Assembly: GCA_025352165.1 (NCBI GenBank)
Contig: JANXTX010000144.1
Span: forward strand, 1 to 46,937
DNA: 46,937 bases
Reading direction: 5' to 3'
Source: Caulobacteraceae bacterium
Lineage (GTDB): Bacteria; Pseudomonadota; Alphaproteobacteria; Caulobacterales; Caulobacteraceae
The translations under genes and the position numbers were made by a program. The notes below the pieces were generated by a model. That model was not told the DNA's origin and searched no databases. It was given only the letters and a program-made list of their open reading frames with translations. Shown here one piece after another: positions 5,708-14,989 of the stretch (within the stretch, counting starts at the first letter, position 1; every line of letters begins with the position of its first letter).

Positions 5708-6619
5708 ATGCAGTTTAAGCTTTCTGGCATTGGGCGGCTGGCGATGGCGGCAATGACCGCCTTGACGACGATCACGGTATCGGCTCCGGCCCTGGCGGAA
5801 ATCGTCGGCCAGCCGGTCGACAAGGCCATTGGCCTGCAGCCCGCCGCGACACAGATCCGCGCCGATCAGATCGCGTTCCATGACCACCTGCTTCTGCCGG
5901 TCATCATCGGTATTTCGACGCTGGTGCTGGTGCTGCTGATCATTGTCATGATCCGCTTCAATCGTCGGGCCAATCCCACGCCGGCGCGTTGGAGCCACAA
6001 TACGCCCGTGGAGATTCTCTGGACGGTTGGTCCGGTGCTGATCCTGATGGTGGTGTCGATCTTTTCGTTCAGGCTGCTGTTCGAAGAGCACGACATGGGC
6101 AAGGCCGACATGACGGTTAAAGTCACCGGCCGCCAGTGGAACTGGGATTACGAATATCCCGACCAGAAGATTTCCGCCTACACCTCGACCCTGATGACCA
6201 CGGCCGACGCCAAGGCGAAGAACCTGCCTTATCAGCTGGCGACCAATGCGCCGATGATCGTTCCATTGAACAAGACTGTTCGCGTGCAGGTCACCGCCGA
6301 AGACGTCATCCACTCATTCTCCGTGCCGGCTTTCGGCATCAAGATCGACGCGATCCCCGGTCGCCTGAACGAAACCTGGTTCAAGGCGAACCGTATCGGT
6401 GTCTACTACGGGCAATGCTCGCAGCTTTGCGGCGTCGATCACTCGTTCATGCCGATCGAGGTGCACGTGGTCAGCCAGGCCGACTTTGACGCATGGGTCG
6501 CAAGCAAGCAGCCCAAGCCGACTGTCGTGGCGGCCGCCACGCCCGCCACCACTTCGCCCGCGGCGCCTCCGAGCGTCGCCGCGCCCGCCAGCGCCGCCGC
6601 GCCGGCGAGCGCTCACTAG
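5708..6619 (+). CDS. ctaC: Cytochrome c oxidase subunit II (aa3 type)
   Basis: About 303 residues. An N-terminal signal peptide (SAPALA) precedes two membrane helices (around 60-85 and 100-125) and a periplasmic CuA domain. The CuA ligands are visible: the His in DVIHSFSVPAFG and the loop YYGQCSQLCGVDHSFM with both cysteines, the Glu-equivalent position, His and Met. The subunit accepts electrons from cytochrome c and passes them to heme a. The C-terminus carries a 40-residue Ala/Pro/Ser-rich tail after the core, which is longer than usual. The ATG at 5708 is chosen; an in-frame GTG at 5699 is the alternative. It is the first gene of the oxidase operon. Confidence 0.96.
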   Translation: MQFKLSGIGRLAMAAMTALTTITVSAPALAEIVGQPVDKAIGLQPAATQIRADQIAFHDHLLLPVIIGISTLVLVLLIIVMIRFNRRANPTPARWSHNTPVEILWTVGPVLILMVVSIFSFRLLFEEHDMGKADMTVKVTGRQWNWDYEYPDQKISAYTSTLMTTADAKAKNLPYQLATNAPMIVPLNKTVRVQVTAEDVIHSFSVPAFGIKIDAIPGRLNETWFKANRIGVYYGQCSQLCGVDHSFMPIEVHVVSQADFDAWVASKQPKPTVVAAATPATTSPAAPPSVAAPASAAAPASAH

Positions 6620-6652
6620 AGTAGCCTGAGTTCCAGGGAGACACCGCAACCC

Positions 6653-8356
6653 ATGGCCGAGATCGCCGACACCCACGGACGCGTAGCCCATGCCGAAGCG
6701 CATGGAGGCTATGGTGACCACAGCGGAGCTCCGGGCTTTTTCACCCGCTGGTTCCTGTCGACCAACCACAAGGACATCGGCACCCTCTACATAATCTTCG
6801 CGATCCAGGCGGGGATTATTGGGGCGTTGCTTTCGGGCCTGATCCGTCTGGAGCTGATGGACCCGGGTGTGCAGATTTTCGTGCACGGATCCTGGCTCGA
6901 CCAGATCTCGCATCTTGGCCTTCCTGGCGTTCCGGAGGCAAGCAAGCATGGCTACTACGTGGCTGTCACCGCCCACGCCCTGATCATGATATTCTTCATG
7001 GTCATGCCGGCGATGATCGGCGGCTTCGGCAACTGGTTCGTGCCGCTGATGATCGGCGCGCCGGACATGGCCTTCCCGCGGATGAACAATGTCAGTTTCT
7101 GGCTGCTGGTGGCCTCGTGGATAATGCTGCTGGTCTCGACCATGGTCGACGGGGGGCCAGGACGTGGCTTCGGCGGCGGCTGGACGCTGTATCCGCCGCT
7201 CTCCACCATCGGCCATATCGGCCCGGCGATGGATTGCGCGATCCTGTCGATCCACCTCGCCGGGGCCAGCTCGATCCTGGGCGCCATCAACTTCATCACC
7301 ACCATTTTCAACATGCGCGCACCGGGCATGACCCTGCACAGGATGCCGCTGTTCGTCTGGTCGATCCTGGTCACCGTCTTCCTGCTGCTGCTGTCGCTGC
7401 CGGTGCTGGCTGGCGCCATCACCATGCTGCTGACCGATCGTAACTTCGGCACCCACTTCTTCGACGCCGCCGGCGGCGGTGATCCGACCATGTTCCAGCA
7501 CCTGTTCTGGTTTTTCGGTCACCCCGAGGTGTACATCCTGATCATTCCGGGCTTCGGCATGATCAGCCACATCGTCTCGACTTTCTCACGCAAGCCGGTG
7601 TTCGGCTATCTGGCGATGGCCTACGCCATGGTTGCCATCGGCTTCCTCGGCTTCATCGTCTGGGCGCACCACATGTTCACCGTGGGCATGCCGCTGAACC
7701 TGCAGGCCTATTTCGTCGCCGCCACCATGGTCATCGCGGTGCCGACGGGGGTGAAGGTGTTCTCGTGGATCGCCACCATGTGGGGCGGCTCGATCGAGTT
7801 CAAGACGCCGATGCTCTGGGCGATCGGCTTCATCTTCCTCTTCACCGTCGGCGGCGTCACCGGCGTCGTGCTGGCCAACGCCGGCATCGATTACGCCTTG
7901 CACGACAGCTACTATGTCGTGGCGCACTTCCACTATGTGCTCAGTCTGGGCGCCGTGTTCGCCATCTTTGCCGGCTTCTACTACTGGTTCGAAAAGATGT
8001 GGGGCGTGCGCTACAACGAGGCTCTCGGCGCCGCCCACTTCTGGATCACCTTCATCGGCGTCAACATCGTCTTCTTCCCGCAACACTTCCTCGGCCTGCA
8101 GGGCATGCCCCGTCGCAGTATCGACTACCCGCAGGCCTTCTATTTCTGGAACCACCTGTCCTCGATCGGCTATGAAATCACCTTTGTCGGCCTGATGACG
8201 TTCCTGGTGGTGCTGGTCGAAGCGGCGGTTCGCCGCCGCGCGGCTCGGGCCAACCCGTGGGGTGAAGGCGCGACGACGCTGGAGTGGACCCTGCCGTCCC
8301 CGCCGCCGTTCCACCAGTTCAACGAACTGCCGGTGATTCACGCCGAAAGTCATTGA
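6653..8356 (+). CDS. ctaD: Cytochrome c oxidase subunit I (aa3 type)
   Basis: 567 residues with twelve hydrophobic helices. The binuclear-centre signature [17 protein letters not shown] gives the CuB His and the cross-linked Tyr; HHMFTVG supplies further CuB histidines; [15 protein letters not shown] carries the heme a3 and heme a ligands. The Glu in the GHPEVY motif and the Asp in [21 protein letters not shown] mark an A-type proton-pumping enzyme. The ATG is preceded by AGGGAG. Inner-membrane catalytic subunit; reduces O2 to water. It lies 33 bp after ctaC and is followed by a palindrome-rich 174-bp gap. Confidence 0.98.
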   Translation: MAEIADTHGRVAHAEAHGGYGDHSGAPGFFTRWFLSTNHKDIGTLYIIFAIQAGIIGALLSGLIRLELMDPGVQIFVHGSWLDQISHLGLPGVPEASKHGYYVAVTAHALIMIFFMVMPAMIGGFGNWFVPLMIGAPDMAFPRMNNVSFWLLVASWIMLLVSTMVDGGPGRGFGGGWTLYPPLSTIGHIGPAMDCAILSIHLAGASSILGAINFITTIFNMRAPGMTLHRMPLFVWSILVTVFLLLLSLPVLAGAITMLLTDRNFGTHFFDAAGGGDPTMFQHLFWFFGHPEVYILIIPGFGMISHIVSTFSRKPVFGYLAMAYAMVAIGFLGFIVWAHHMFTVGMPLNLQAYFVAATMVIAVPTGVKVFSWIATMWGGSIEFKTPMLWAIGFIFLFTVGGVTGVVLANAGIDYALHDSYYVVAHFHYVLSLGAVFAIFAGFYYWFEKMWGVRYNEALGAAHFWITFIGVNIVFFPQHFLGLQGMPRRSIDYPQAFYFWNHLSSIGYEITFVGLMTFLVVLVEAAVRRRAARANPWGEGATTLEWTLPSPPPFHQFNELPVIHAESH

Positions 8357-8530
8357 TGGCAGCGGTTTTCCTCACCTCCCTGTCCTTCATGGGGAGGGTG
8401 GCTTCGAGCCCTTGCGAGAAGACGGGTGGGGCAAGGTGACAGAGCTGTGTCGCCTGTGTCTGGCGCCGTTCCCCACCCCGGCGGCTTCGCCGTCTGTCCC
8501 TCTCCACAAGGGTGAGGGAGGAATAACAAT
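8357..8530 (+). repeat. Palindrome-rich intergenic element between ctaD and ctaB
   Basis: The gap contains several GC-rich self-complementary blocks, including GGCG-GCTT-CGCC and TCCCTC (8497-8502) facing GAGGGA (8514-8519). The last arm overlaps the ctaB ribosome binding site GGGAGGA (8516-8522). The composition resembles the larger palindromic element at 19941-20061, so both may belong to a dispersed repeat family. Confidence 0.5.
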
Positions 8531-9469
8531 ATGAAAGCCGCCGCGCTGACCACGTCAGTCATTCCCTCCGCCGCAACGTGGCGCGACTTTGTCCAGTTGC
8601 TCAAGCCGCGGGTCATGTCGCTGGTGATCTTCACCGCGGTTACCGGACTCCTGTGCGCGCGGACAACGATGAACCCCTTGCTGGCCGCAATCGCGGTGCT
8701 CTGTATCGCCATCGGCGCCGGCGGTTCCGCAGCCTTAAATATGGGTTTCGAGGGTGACATCGACGCGCTGATGCGTCGCACCCGCGCCCGCCCGGTCCCT
8801 GCAGGACGCATTCAGCGCGCCGACGCCCTGGGTCTTGGCGCGACGCTTTCGATGTTCTCGGTCGCTATCATGGGACTGGCGACCAATTGGCTGGCAGCCG
8901 GCCTGTTGGCCTTCACCATCTTCTTCTACGCCGTCGTCTACACGCTTTGGCTCAAGCGTCGCACTCCGCAGAACATCGTCATCGGCGGCCTTGCCGGCGC
9001 ACTGCCCCCGGCAGTCGGTTGGGCCGCGGCCAGCGGCGCCGCGCCGCTCAATGCCTGGCTGCTCGTGGCGATAATCTTCTTCTGGACGCCGCCGCACTTC
9101 TGGGCGCTTTCCCTGTTCACCAGCGAGGACTACGCCGCCGCCGGCGTGCCGATGATGCCAGTCGCGAGGGGCGCGCGCCATACCCGCCAGCAGATCGTCG
9201 CCTACAGTCTGGTGCTGGCTCCGCTTGCCATGGCGCCGGCGTTCACCGGACTTGGGGGATGGCTATATCTGGCCGTTTCCGCGGTTGGCGGCAGCGCATT
9301 CGCTGGTCTGGCCTTCCGGCTGGCGATGAGTGGTGACTCACAAGAGACGCCGCGGGCGCGCGCGCTGTTCGCCTATTCCATCGCCTATCTGTTCGGGTTG
9401 TTCGCGGCTCTGCTTGTCGAGCGTCTGCTGAACCTGCCGACGTTATCCTTGTTTTCGCGCGGGGCGTGA
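8531..9469 (+). CDS. ctaB: Protoheme IX farnesyltransferase (heme O synthase)
   Basis: 312 residues of the UbiA superfamily with about nine membrane helices. The first prenyl-diphosphate motif is NMGFEGDIDALMRRTRARP (Asn, Asp and Asp spaced as in CtaB/Cox10, followed by the Met-x-Arg-Thr-x-x-Arg-Pro signature); the second region is FTSEDYAAAGVPMMP. It farnesylates heme b to heme o, the first step to heme a for the oxidase. Start at ATG 8531 behind a strong GGGAGGA. Located between the catalytic subunit and the copper chaperone genes, as in many alphaproteobacteria. Confidence 0.96.
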   Translation: MKAAALTTSVIPSAATWRDFVQLLKPRVMSLVIFTAVTGLLCARTTMNPLLAAIAVLCIAIGAGGSAALNMGFEGDIDALMRRTRARPVPAGRIQRADALGLGATLSMFSVAIMGLATNWLAAGLLAFTIFFYAVVYTLWLKRRTPQNIVIGGLAGALPPAVGWAAASGAAPLNAWLLVAIIFFWTPPHFWALSLFTSEDYAAAGVPMMPVARGARHTRQQIVAYSLVLAPLAMAPAFTGLGGWLYLAVSAVGGSAFAGLAFRLAMSGDSQETPRARALFAYSIAYLFGLFAALLVERLLNLPTLSLFSRGA

Positions 9470-9473
9470 GCCG

Positions 9474-9608
9474 ATGAGTAACCCCTATAACGAGGATCCA
9501 GAGGCGGCACGCGCCCGACGTGGCCGCAACGTCGCCATCGCCCTGACCTTGGTGGGATTCGTGGTGCTGGTGTTCGTGATTACGCTGATCAAGAAGTCAG
9601 GCGGCTGA
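9474..9608 (+). CDS. Small CoxF-like single-span membrane protein
   Basis: A 44-codon gene: the hydrophilic start MSNPYNEDPEAARARRGRN leads into one hydrophobic helix (VAIALTLVGFVVLVFVITLI) and ends KKSGG. The ATG follows the ctaB stop by four bases and the TGA overlaps the ctaG start by one base (TGATG), so it is embedded in the operon with tight coupling. A tiny membrane gene at this point between ctaB and ctaG is known in other alphaproteobacteria, sometimes called coxF; its function in oxidase assembly is not defined. The name is by position and topology, since so short a sequence gives little family information. Confidence 0.75.
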   Translation: MSNPYNEDPEAARARRGRNVAIALTLVGFVVLVFVITLIKKSGG

Positions 9609-10219
9609 TGGCGCTGCGGCCGCTATCTAATTCGCGGCTGGCGACTATCTGCGGCGCTGTGTTTGTCGCGATGGTCGGCATGGCGTTTGCCTCGGTGCCG
9701 CTATATCGCGCATTTTGTCAGGCGACGGGCTTCAATGGCGCGGTCAAGCGCGCGGCGTCCGTGCCCGGCCCTGTGTCTGCTCGGATGGTGACCGTGCGAT
9801 TCGACACCAATGTACGGGGCCTCGACTGGCGATTCGCGCCGGAGCAGGCCAGCCAGACTTCACACCCGGGTGAATCCAAGCTCGCCTTCTTCAGGGCGAC
9901 GAACCTGGGAGATCGGCCCCTCACCGGCAGGGCGGTCTACAACGTGGCGCCACAGACCGCGGGGCCGTATTTCTCCAAGCTGGAATGCTTCTGCTTCAAG
10001 AATCAGACGATTGCGCCCGGCCAGACGGTCGAATTTCCGGTCGTCTACTTCGTTGATCCCCGCTATGGGACCGATGCCGACACTCGGGGTGGCGGCGGCA
10101 TCACCCTATCTTATACCTTCTACCCGGCGGTCACGGGACAGAGAATTACGAGCAGCGAAAGCTCAACGTCATCTAGCCGCGTGTCGCCTCTTGGCGGATC
10201 GCGGCGGGCGGGGCTATAG
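9608..10219 (+). CDS. ctaG: Cytochrome c oxidase assembly protein CtaG/Cox11 (copper chaperone for CuB)
   Basis: 203 residues: a single N-terminal membrane anchor (LATICGAVFVAMVGMAFASVPLY), then the periplasmic Cox11 fold with YNVAPQTAGPYFSKLECFCFKNQTIAPGQTVEFPVVYFVDP. The CFCF pair binds Cu(I) for delivery to the CuB site of subunit I. ITLSYTFYPA near the end is also conserved. The last 25 residues are Ser/Arg-rich and not typical of the family. Overlaps the small CoxF-like gene by one base. Confidence 0.95.
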   Translation: MALRPLSNSRLATICGAVFVAMVGMAFASVPLYRAFCQATGFNGAVKRAASVPGPVSARMVTVRFDTNVRGLDWRFAPEQASQTSHPGESKLAFFRATNLGDRPLTGRAVYNVAPQTAGPYFSKLECFCFKNQTIAPGQTVEFPVVYFVDPRYGTDADTRGGGGITLSYTFYPAVTGQRITSSESSTSSSRVSPLGGSRRAGL

Positions 10220-10297
10220 CAACGGCGATAACAATGGACGGGATGCGGGTGCGCCGGGCGGCGCGGTCTCGCGGCTACGAGAGGCATCGAACACGAC

Positions 10298-11173
10298 ATG
10301 GCTCATGAGGGCGTCAAACACGACTACCATCTGGTGAACCCCAGCATCTGGCCACTCGTTGGCTCGGCGTCTGCGGTACTGCTGGCCCTTGGGCTGGTTG
10401 TTGGCCTCAAAGGCATTCTCGGCATTCCGAAAGGAAGCTGGTGGCTGCTGGCGCTGGGCGCCATCGGCGTGCTGTGGACCATGGCCGGCTGGTGGGTCGA
10501 CGTAACCAAGGAGGCCAACGGTGGCGATCACACCAAGATCGTGTCGATCGGCCTGCGCTACGGCATGATGCTGTTCATCACCTCCGAGGTAATGTTCTTC
10601 GTCGCCTGGTTCTGGATATTCTTCGAGATGGCGCTGTTCCATCACGTCCGCGTCGGGTCGCCGATTGACGACGTTCGCACGGCCTGGGCGTCCTGGCCGC
10701 CAAAGGGCATTGAGGTCGTACCGCCGCTCCAGCTTCCGCTGGTCAACACCATCACCCTGCTGTTGTCGGGCACGACCAGTACCTGGGCCATCTGGGCTCT
10801 GGAACGCAATGACCGAGAAGGCGCCAAGATCGGCCTGATCCTGACCATCGCCCTCGGCATGCTGTTCACCTTCATCCAGGGTTATGAATACAATCACATC
10901 CTGACCGAGCATCTGTTCTATTCGCCCGAGTCGGCCAACGCGGGCCTCTATGGTTCGGCCTTCTTCATGGCCACGGGTTTCCACGGCTTCCACGTGATCA
11001 TCGGCACCATCTTCCTGATTATCTGCCTTATCCGGCTGATGAACGGCGGGTTCACCCCGACCAAGCACTTCGGTCTCGAGGCGGCGTCCTGGTACTGGCA
11101 GTTCGTTGACGTGGTATGGCTTTTCCTCTTTGCCTTCCTGTATCTGATCTTCGGTGCGGGCTGGGGCCATTGA
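10298..11173 (+). CDS. coxC: Cytochrome c oxidase subunit III
   Basis: 291 residues with seven predicted helices. It begins with the family N-terminus (MAHEGVKHDYHLVNPSIWPLVGS in outline) and has FITSEVMFFVAWFWIFF, the Glu-containing GFHGFHVIIGT and the C-terminal WYWQFVDVVWLFLF signatures. The subunit stabilises subunit I and lines the oxygen path in the inner membrane. The ATG at 10298 is 78 bp after ctaG; the TGA overlaps the TTG start of the DUF983 gene by four bases. Confidence 0.97.
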   Translation: MAHEGVKHDYHLVNPSIWPLVGSASAVLLALGLVVGLKGILGIPKGSWWLLALGAIGVLWTMAGWWVDVTKEANGGDHTKIVSIGLRYGMMLFITSEVMFFVAWFWIFFEMALFHHVRVGSPIDDVRTAWASWPPKGIEVVPPLQLPLVNTITLLLSGTTSTWAIWALERNDREGAKIGLILTIALGMLFTFIQGYEYNHILTEHLFYSPESANAGLYGSAFFMATGFHGFHVIIGTIFLIICLIRLMNGGFTPTKHFGLEAASWYWQFVDVVWLFLFAFLYLIFGAGWGH

Positions 11174-11544
11174 CCGATGCGGCAGGGGTCAATCCCCTGC
11201 TTGCCGGCCTCCGGGGCCGGTGCCCGCATTGTGGTCAGGGGCGGCTGTTCAAGGGCTTTCTGAGCCTGACGCCGGCCTGTACCGCCTGCGGCTTCAATCT
11301 GGCTCACGCCGACAGCGGTGACGGTCCGGCGGTTTTCGTGATCATCATCGTCGGCTTCCTGGTGGTGTTCGCGGCTCTGTTCACGGAGATCGCGCTACAT
11401 CCGCCGATCTGGCTGCATCTGGTGATCTGGCTCCCGCTGGCGGTGGTTCTTTGCCTCTCGCTGCTTCGACCTTTGAAGGGGCTGATGATCGGCGCGCAGA
11501 TTCGTAACAAGGCCTCGGAGCACAGGCGGGACGACGCGGCGTGA
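11170..11544 (+). CDS. DUF983 membrane protein
   Basis: 124 residues if translation begins at TTG 11170, which overlaps the coxC stop (TTGA) and gives the usual N-terminus ending in NPLLAGLRGRCPHCGQGRLF. Two CxxC pairs (CPHC and CTAC) form a zinc-ribbon-like head, then two membrane helices (VFVIIIVGFLVVFAALF and WLHLVIWLPLAVVLCLSLL). DUF983 genes are very commonly next to coxC and surf1 in alphaproteobacteria, suggesting a part in oxidase biogenesis, though no activity is known. A longer frame from ATG 11116 lies inside coxC and is unlikely to be used. The stop overlaps the surf1 GTG. Confidence 0.9.
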   Translation: MTDAAGVNPLLAGLRGRCPHCGQGRLFKGFLSLTPACTACGFNLAHADSGDGPAVFVIIIVGFLVVFAALFTEIALHPPIWLHLVIWLPLAVVLCLSLLRPLKGLMIGAQIRNKASEHRRDDAA

Positions 11545-12272
11545 AGCGATTTCCAGTCGGGCTGACGCTCGCGGCGCTGCTGGCGCTCGGGGCGCTCATC
11601 AGCCTAGGTGTCTGGCAACTGAACCGACTGGCCGAGACCACCCGCAATCGGGAGAGGATCGCCGCTCTGTCCAACGCGCCCGCCGTGCCATTGGCGCGAC
11701 TGCTCGCCACGACCATTCCCCTTAACCTGGACCACAGGCGAATCGTTGTCGATTGCCAACCGGCCCGCGCCTCGGCGCCGGTCGTCTACCGATATGCTAT
11801 TGCCGATGGGGTCGTCAGCTGGCGCCTTTTGGCGATGTGCGCTCTGAGCGGCGGCCCGTTCGACGGAATCCTGCTCGACCGTGGGCTGGTCGCTACGCTC
11901 AGCGGGGTGATGGCCCCAAACGCGATGCGATTCCCTGGACCAGCCACGGTCACCGGCGTGTCGAGGGTCCTGGGGGCGTCGCCATTGTTCGGTGACTCCA
12001 TGCCCTCGGGTGTGCCTGACATTACCCTCCTGCGAGTGCTCGATCCGCGCGCTGTCGGGCGCGTGGCCCTACTTGCCGGCCTGTCCAGGCCAGCGCCATA
12101 CTATCTGGTCGTTGAATCCGAACAGCCGGCGGTTGCCGGCGTCAAGCCGTCGCCGGTCGTCGAGGATGTCCCTCGGGATAATTTCGGCTACGCGCTGACC
12201 TGGTTCGGTTTGGCTGGCGCGCTGGCCTGTGTATACGCAGCGTTTCTCTGGCGAAGGCTGAGCAGCCGATGA
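11541..12272 (+). CDS. SURF1 family oxidase assembly protein
   Basis: 243 residues with the SURF1 plan: an N-terminal helix with LGVWQLNRLAETTRN (the conserved Gly-x-Trp-Gln-x-x-Arg), a large periplasmic domain, and the C-terminal NFGYALTWFGLAGALACVYAAF helix. SURF1 helps insert heme a into subunit I. GTG start, four-base overlap with DUF983; its stop overlaps the thrC ATG, continuing the coupled chain. Somewhat diverged in the middle, but the terminal motifs are clear. Confidence 0.92.
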   Translation: MKRFPVGLTLAALLALGALISLGVWQLNRLAETTRNRERIAALSNAPAVPLARLLATTIPLNLDHRRIVVDCQPARASAPVVYRYAIADGVVSWRLLAMCALSGGPFDGILLDRGLVATLSGVMAPNAMRFPGPATVTGVSRVLGASPLFGDSMPSGVPDITLLRVLDPRAVGRVALLAGLSRPAPYYLVVESEQPAVAGVKPSPVVEDVPRDNFGYALTWFGLAGALACVYAAFLWRRLSSR

Positions 12273-13666
12273 AGTACATTTCGACGCGCGGCGCGTCCGC
12301 TCCCGTAGGGTTCACCGAAGCGCTGTTGGCCGGCCTCGCGCCGGACGGCGGTCTCTATGCTCCGCGGTCCTGGCCCCGGCTGACGCACGCCGAAATTGCC
12401 GCCTTCGCAAACGCACCCTATGCGCAGGTCGCCGCTGATATTTTCGCCATCTTCGCCGGCGACGAGATTCCGTATGACGTGCTGCATGAACTTTGTACGG
12501 AGGCCTACGCCACCTTCTCGCACGCCGCCGTTGCACCGCTGAAGCAGCTGGCGCCCGGCCGGTTCATGCTTGAGCTCTTCCATGGACCCACGCTGGCGTT
12601 CAAGGACGTCGCCATGCAGATGCTTGGCCGCCTGTATGACCATGCCCTGGCGCGCCAGGACCGCTCGCTGACCATCGTCTGCGCAACCTCGGGCGATACC
12701 GGCGGAGCCGCCGTCGAGGCATTCGCCGGCCGCGCCAGCGCCCGCATCGTCGCTCTTTTTCCTGAGGGAAGGATCTCAGACGTCCAGCGTCGCTTCATGA
12801 CGACCGCTACGGCCGCCAACGTTCGCGCGGTCGCCGTGGCTGGCGACTTCGATGACTGTCAGGCCATCCTCAAGCAGATGTTTGCCGACCAGACATTCGC
12901 GCGGGCGGTTGACCTCTCGGCGGTCAACTCGATCAACTTCGCCAGGATCGTGGCCCAGAGTGTCTATTACTTCACCGCGGCGGCCTCGCTTGGCGCGCCG
13001 GACCGACCAGTCTCATTCGTAGTCCCGACCGGCAACTTCGGCGACGCTTATGCCGGGTTCGCGGCGAAAACCATGGGCCTGCCGATTGAACGCATCCTGG
13101 TGGCCACCAACGGCAATGACATCATGGCCCGCGCGCTGGAGACTGGGCACTACCGCCGCGGCGAGGCCGTGGCGACCCAGAGCCCGGCGATGGATATTCA
13201 GGTTGCCTCAAACTTTGAGCGGCTGTTTTTTGAAGCCTCCGGGCGCGATGGCGCCGCGACCGCCGCCGCATTCACCAGCTTCACCAGCACCGGTTCACTG
13301 GTCATTCCGCCGGAGATGCTCGCCAGCATGCGTGAGCTGTTCAGCGGCGTGGCGATAAGCGAGGCGCAGACGGTTCGCTCCATGTTGGCGACGCTCTCGA
13401 TGACCGGCGAACTCGTGGATCCGCATACCGCCGTCGCCCTGGCCGGGCTCTCAACCGCGTGGCCGGAGCCCCAGGCCGCTCCGCTGATCACGCTTTCCAC
13501 GGCGCATGCGGCCAAATTCCCCGAAGCGGTTCTCGCCGCGACCGGCGTGACCCCCACCGCGCCGCGCGCCTCGTTGGCCCTGGCGGATCGCCCGGAACGG
13601 TTCGATCGCCTGCCGGCGGATGTCGAGGCGGTGAAGGCCTATGTGCGGGAGTTCGCGGCGACGTGA
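12269..13666 (+). CDS. thrC: Threonine synthase
   Basis: 465 residues, fold type II PLP enzyme. MKYISTRG is the family start, the PLP lysine is K112 in GPTLAFKDVAMQ, and CATSGDTGGAAVEAF binds the cofactor phosphate. Converts O-phosphohomoserine to threonine in the cytoplasm. The ATG overlaps the surf1 stop (ATGA), so an amino-acid biosynthesis gene is translationally coupled to respiratory assembly genes. This order is recalled as shared with other Caulobacterales. Confidence 0.97.
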   Translation: MKYISTRGASAPVGFTEALLAGLAPDGGLYAPRSWPRLTHAEIAAFANAPYAQVAADIFAIFAGDEIPYDVLHELCTEAYATFSHAAVAPLKQLAPGRFMLELFHGPTLAFKDVAMQMLGRLYDHALARQDRSLTIVCATSGDTGGAAVEAFAGRASARIVALFPEGRISDVQRRFMTTATAANVRAVAVAGDFDDCQAILKQMFADQTFARAVDLSAVNSINFARIVAQSVYYFTAAASLGAPDRPVSFVVPTGNFGDAYAGFAAKTMGLPIERILVATNGNDIMARALETGHYRRGEAVATQSPAMDIQVASNFERLFFEASGRDGAATAAAFTSFTSTGSLVIPPEMLASMRELFSGVAISEAQTVRSMLATLSMTGELVDPHTAVALAGLSTAWPEPQAAPLITLSTAHAAKFPEAVLAATGVTPTAPRASLALADRPERFDRLPADVEAVKAYVREFAAT

Positions 13667-14943
13667 CAGGTTCAAAATCTGATCCGCCGAGCGTCCACAC
13701 GCTCTCCAACGGCGTCACGGTGATCTGTGATCCAGCGGCGGGTTTCGAGACCATCGCCGTGAGTGTCGTCGCCGGTCGTGGCGCGCGATGGGAAGATCCG
13801 GGGCGCTCGGGGTGGTCGCATCTGCTTGAGCACATGGTCTTCAAGGGGGCGGGAGGGCGCGACGCCCGCCAGATCGTGGAGGCCATCGAGGCGCGCGGCG
13901 GACAACTGAACGCCGCGACCGGACACGAACGCACAAGCTTTCAGGTCCGCGCCCTGGCCGGCGAACTGCCGCTGGCGCTGGAGATTCTCGGCGACCTGCT
14001 GCAACGGCCGACGCTGGACGAGGAAGATCTGGCCCGCGAAAAGCGGGTTGTTGGCCAGGAAATAGCCGAGGCGGCCGATACCCCGGACGATCAGGTATTC
14101 GAACTCGCCCAGTCCGCGGCGTTCGCCGGACAGGCTCTTGGCCGCCCGATCCTGGGCAAGACGGAAACAGTCGGCGCCGCGGACCCTCGTGCGCTCGAAA
14201 TCTGGCGGGCTGCGGTCTATGCGCCCGATCGCCTCGTCATCAGCGCCGCGGGAGCCGTCGATGAGGCGGAACTGCTGGCTCACGCGCAGAGCATTTTTGG
14301 CCAATCGGCGGCCCCGGCCGCACCGACGCACGATCAGGCTCGCTTCACGGGTGGCGGGGTAGCCGAACGGCGGCGGCTCGAGCAAGCCCACCTGGTTTTC
14401 CTGTTGCCGGCCCCCGGTTCGCTTGACTCCGACATCTGGGCGCTGCGCCTGTTCGTCGAGATGCTGGGCGGCGGCATGTCGTCTCGGTTGTTCCAGGAGG
14501 CTCGCGAGCGGCTCGGTCTCGCCTATGCGATCGACGCCTATAGCGACTCATATGCCGACGTCGGTGTCCTCGGCATCTATGCCGGATGCGACGCCGCCGA
14601 CGCGGCGGCGCTGGGCAAGGTCGCGGCCGAACAGATTCGCGCCCTCGCCGCGCAGGTCGCCGGGCCGGAACTGGGCCGCGCGAAAGCCCAGCTGAAAGCG
14701 GGGCTCTTCATGAGCCGCGAGTCGCTGCTTTCCCGCGCCGAGCTCGCGGCGAGCCAGAGGCTTACATTCGGACGCCTTCAGTCGCCGCGGGAATTGGCCG
14801 CCGCCATCGACGCGGTATCGGCCGAGGATATCGCGCGGCTGGGGGCTCGTCTGCTCGGGCCGGGCCTCGCCACGGTCAGCAGCCTTGGCCCGAAGAACGC
14901 CGCCAGTGCGCAGCCGGCGTTTATGCAGGCGCTGTTCGCCTGA
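13663..14943 (+). CDS. M16 family zinc peptidase (mitochondrial-processing-peptidase-like)
   Basis: 426 residues from GTG 13663, which overlaps the thrC stop (GTGA); an upstream ATG at 13459 lies inside thrC and is rejected. The inverted zinc motif HxxEH is at 53-57 (HLLEH) with the third ligand Glu exactly 76 residues on (E133 in GQEIAE), so this is an active M16 subunit. The C-terminal half repeats the fold with LGGGMSSRLFQEARERLGLAYAI. Bacterial homologues of PMPCB are cytoplasmic or periplasmic peptidases with poorly known substrates. It lacks a signal peptide. The adjacent thrC is a common neighbour. Confidence 0.93.
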   Translation: MTGSKSDPPSVHTLSNGVTVICDPAAGFETIAVSVVAGRGARWEDPGRSGWSHLLEHMVFKGAGGRDARQIVEAIEARGGQLNAATGHERTSFQVRALAGELPLALEILGDLLQRPTLDEEDLAREKRVVGQEIAEAADTPDDQVFELAQSAAFAGQALGRPILGKTETVGAADPRALEIWRAAVYAPDRLVISAAGAVDEAELLAHAQSIFGQSAAPAAPTHDQARFTGGGVAERRRLEQAHLVFLLPAPGSLDSDIWALRLFVEMLGGGMSSRLFQEARERLGLAYAIDAYSDSYADVGVLGIYAGCDAADAAALGKVAAEQIRALAAQVAGPELGRAKAQLKAGLFMSRESLLSRAELAASQRLTFGRLQSPRELAAAIDAVSAEDIARLGARLLGPGLATVSSLGPKNAASAQPAFMQALFA

Positions 14944-14989
14944 CGCGGCGCCTCTTGGCCAAAGTCGATAATCGGGGCAGGATCGCCCT

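Noticed and set aside
6314-7570. 418-residue minus-strand frame
   Set aside because: Antisense to ctaC and ctaD; composition (His/Gln/Asp-rich) is typical of a shadow frame.
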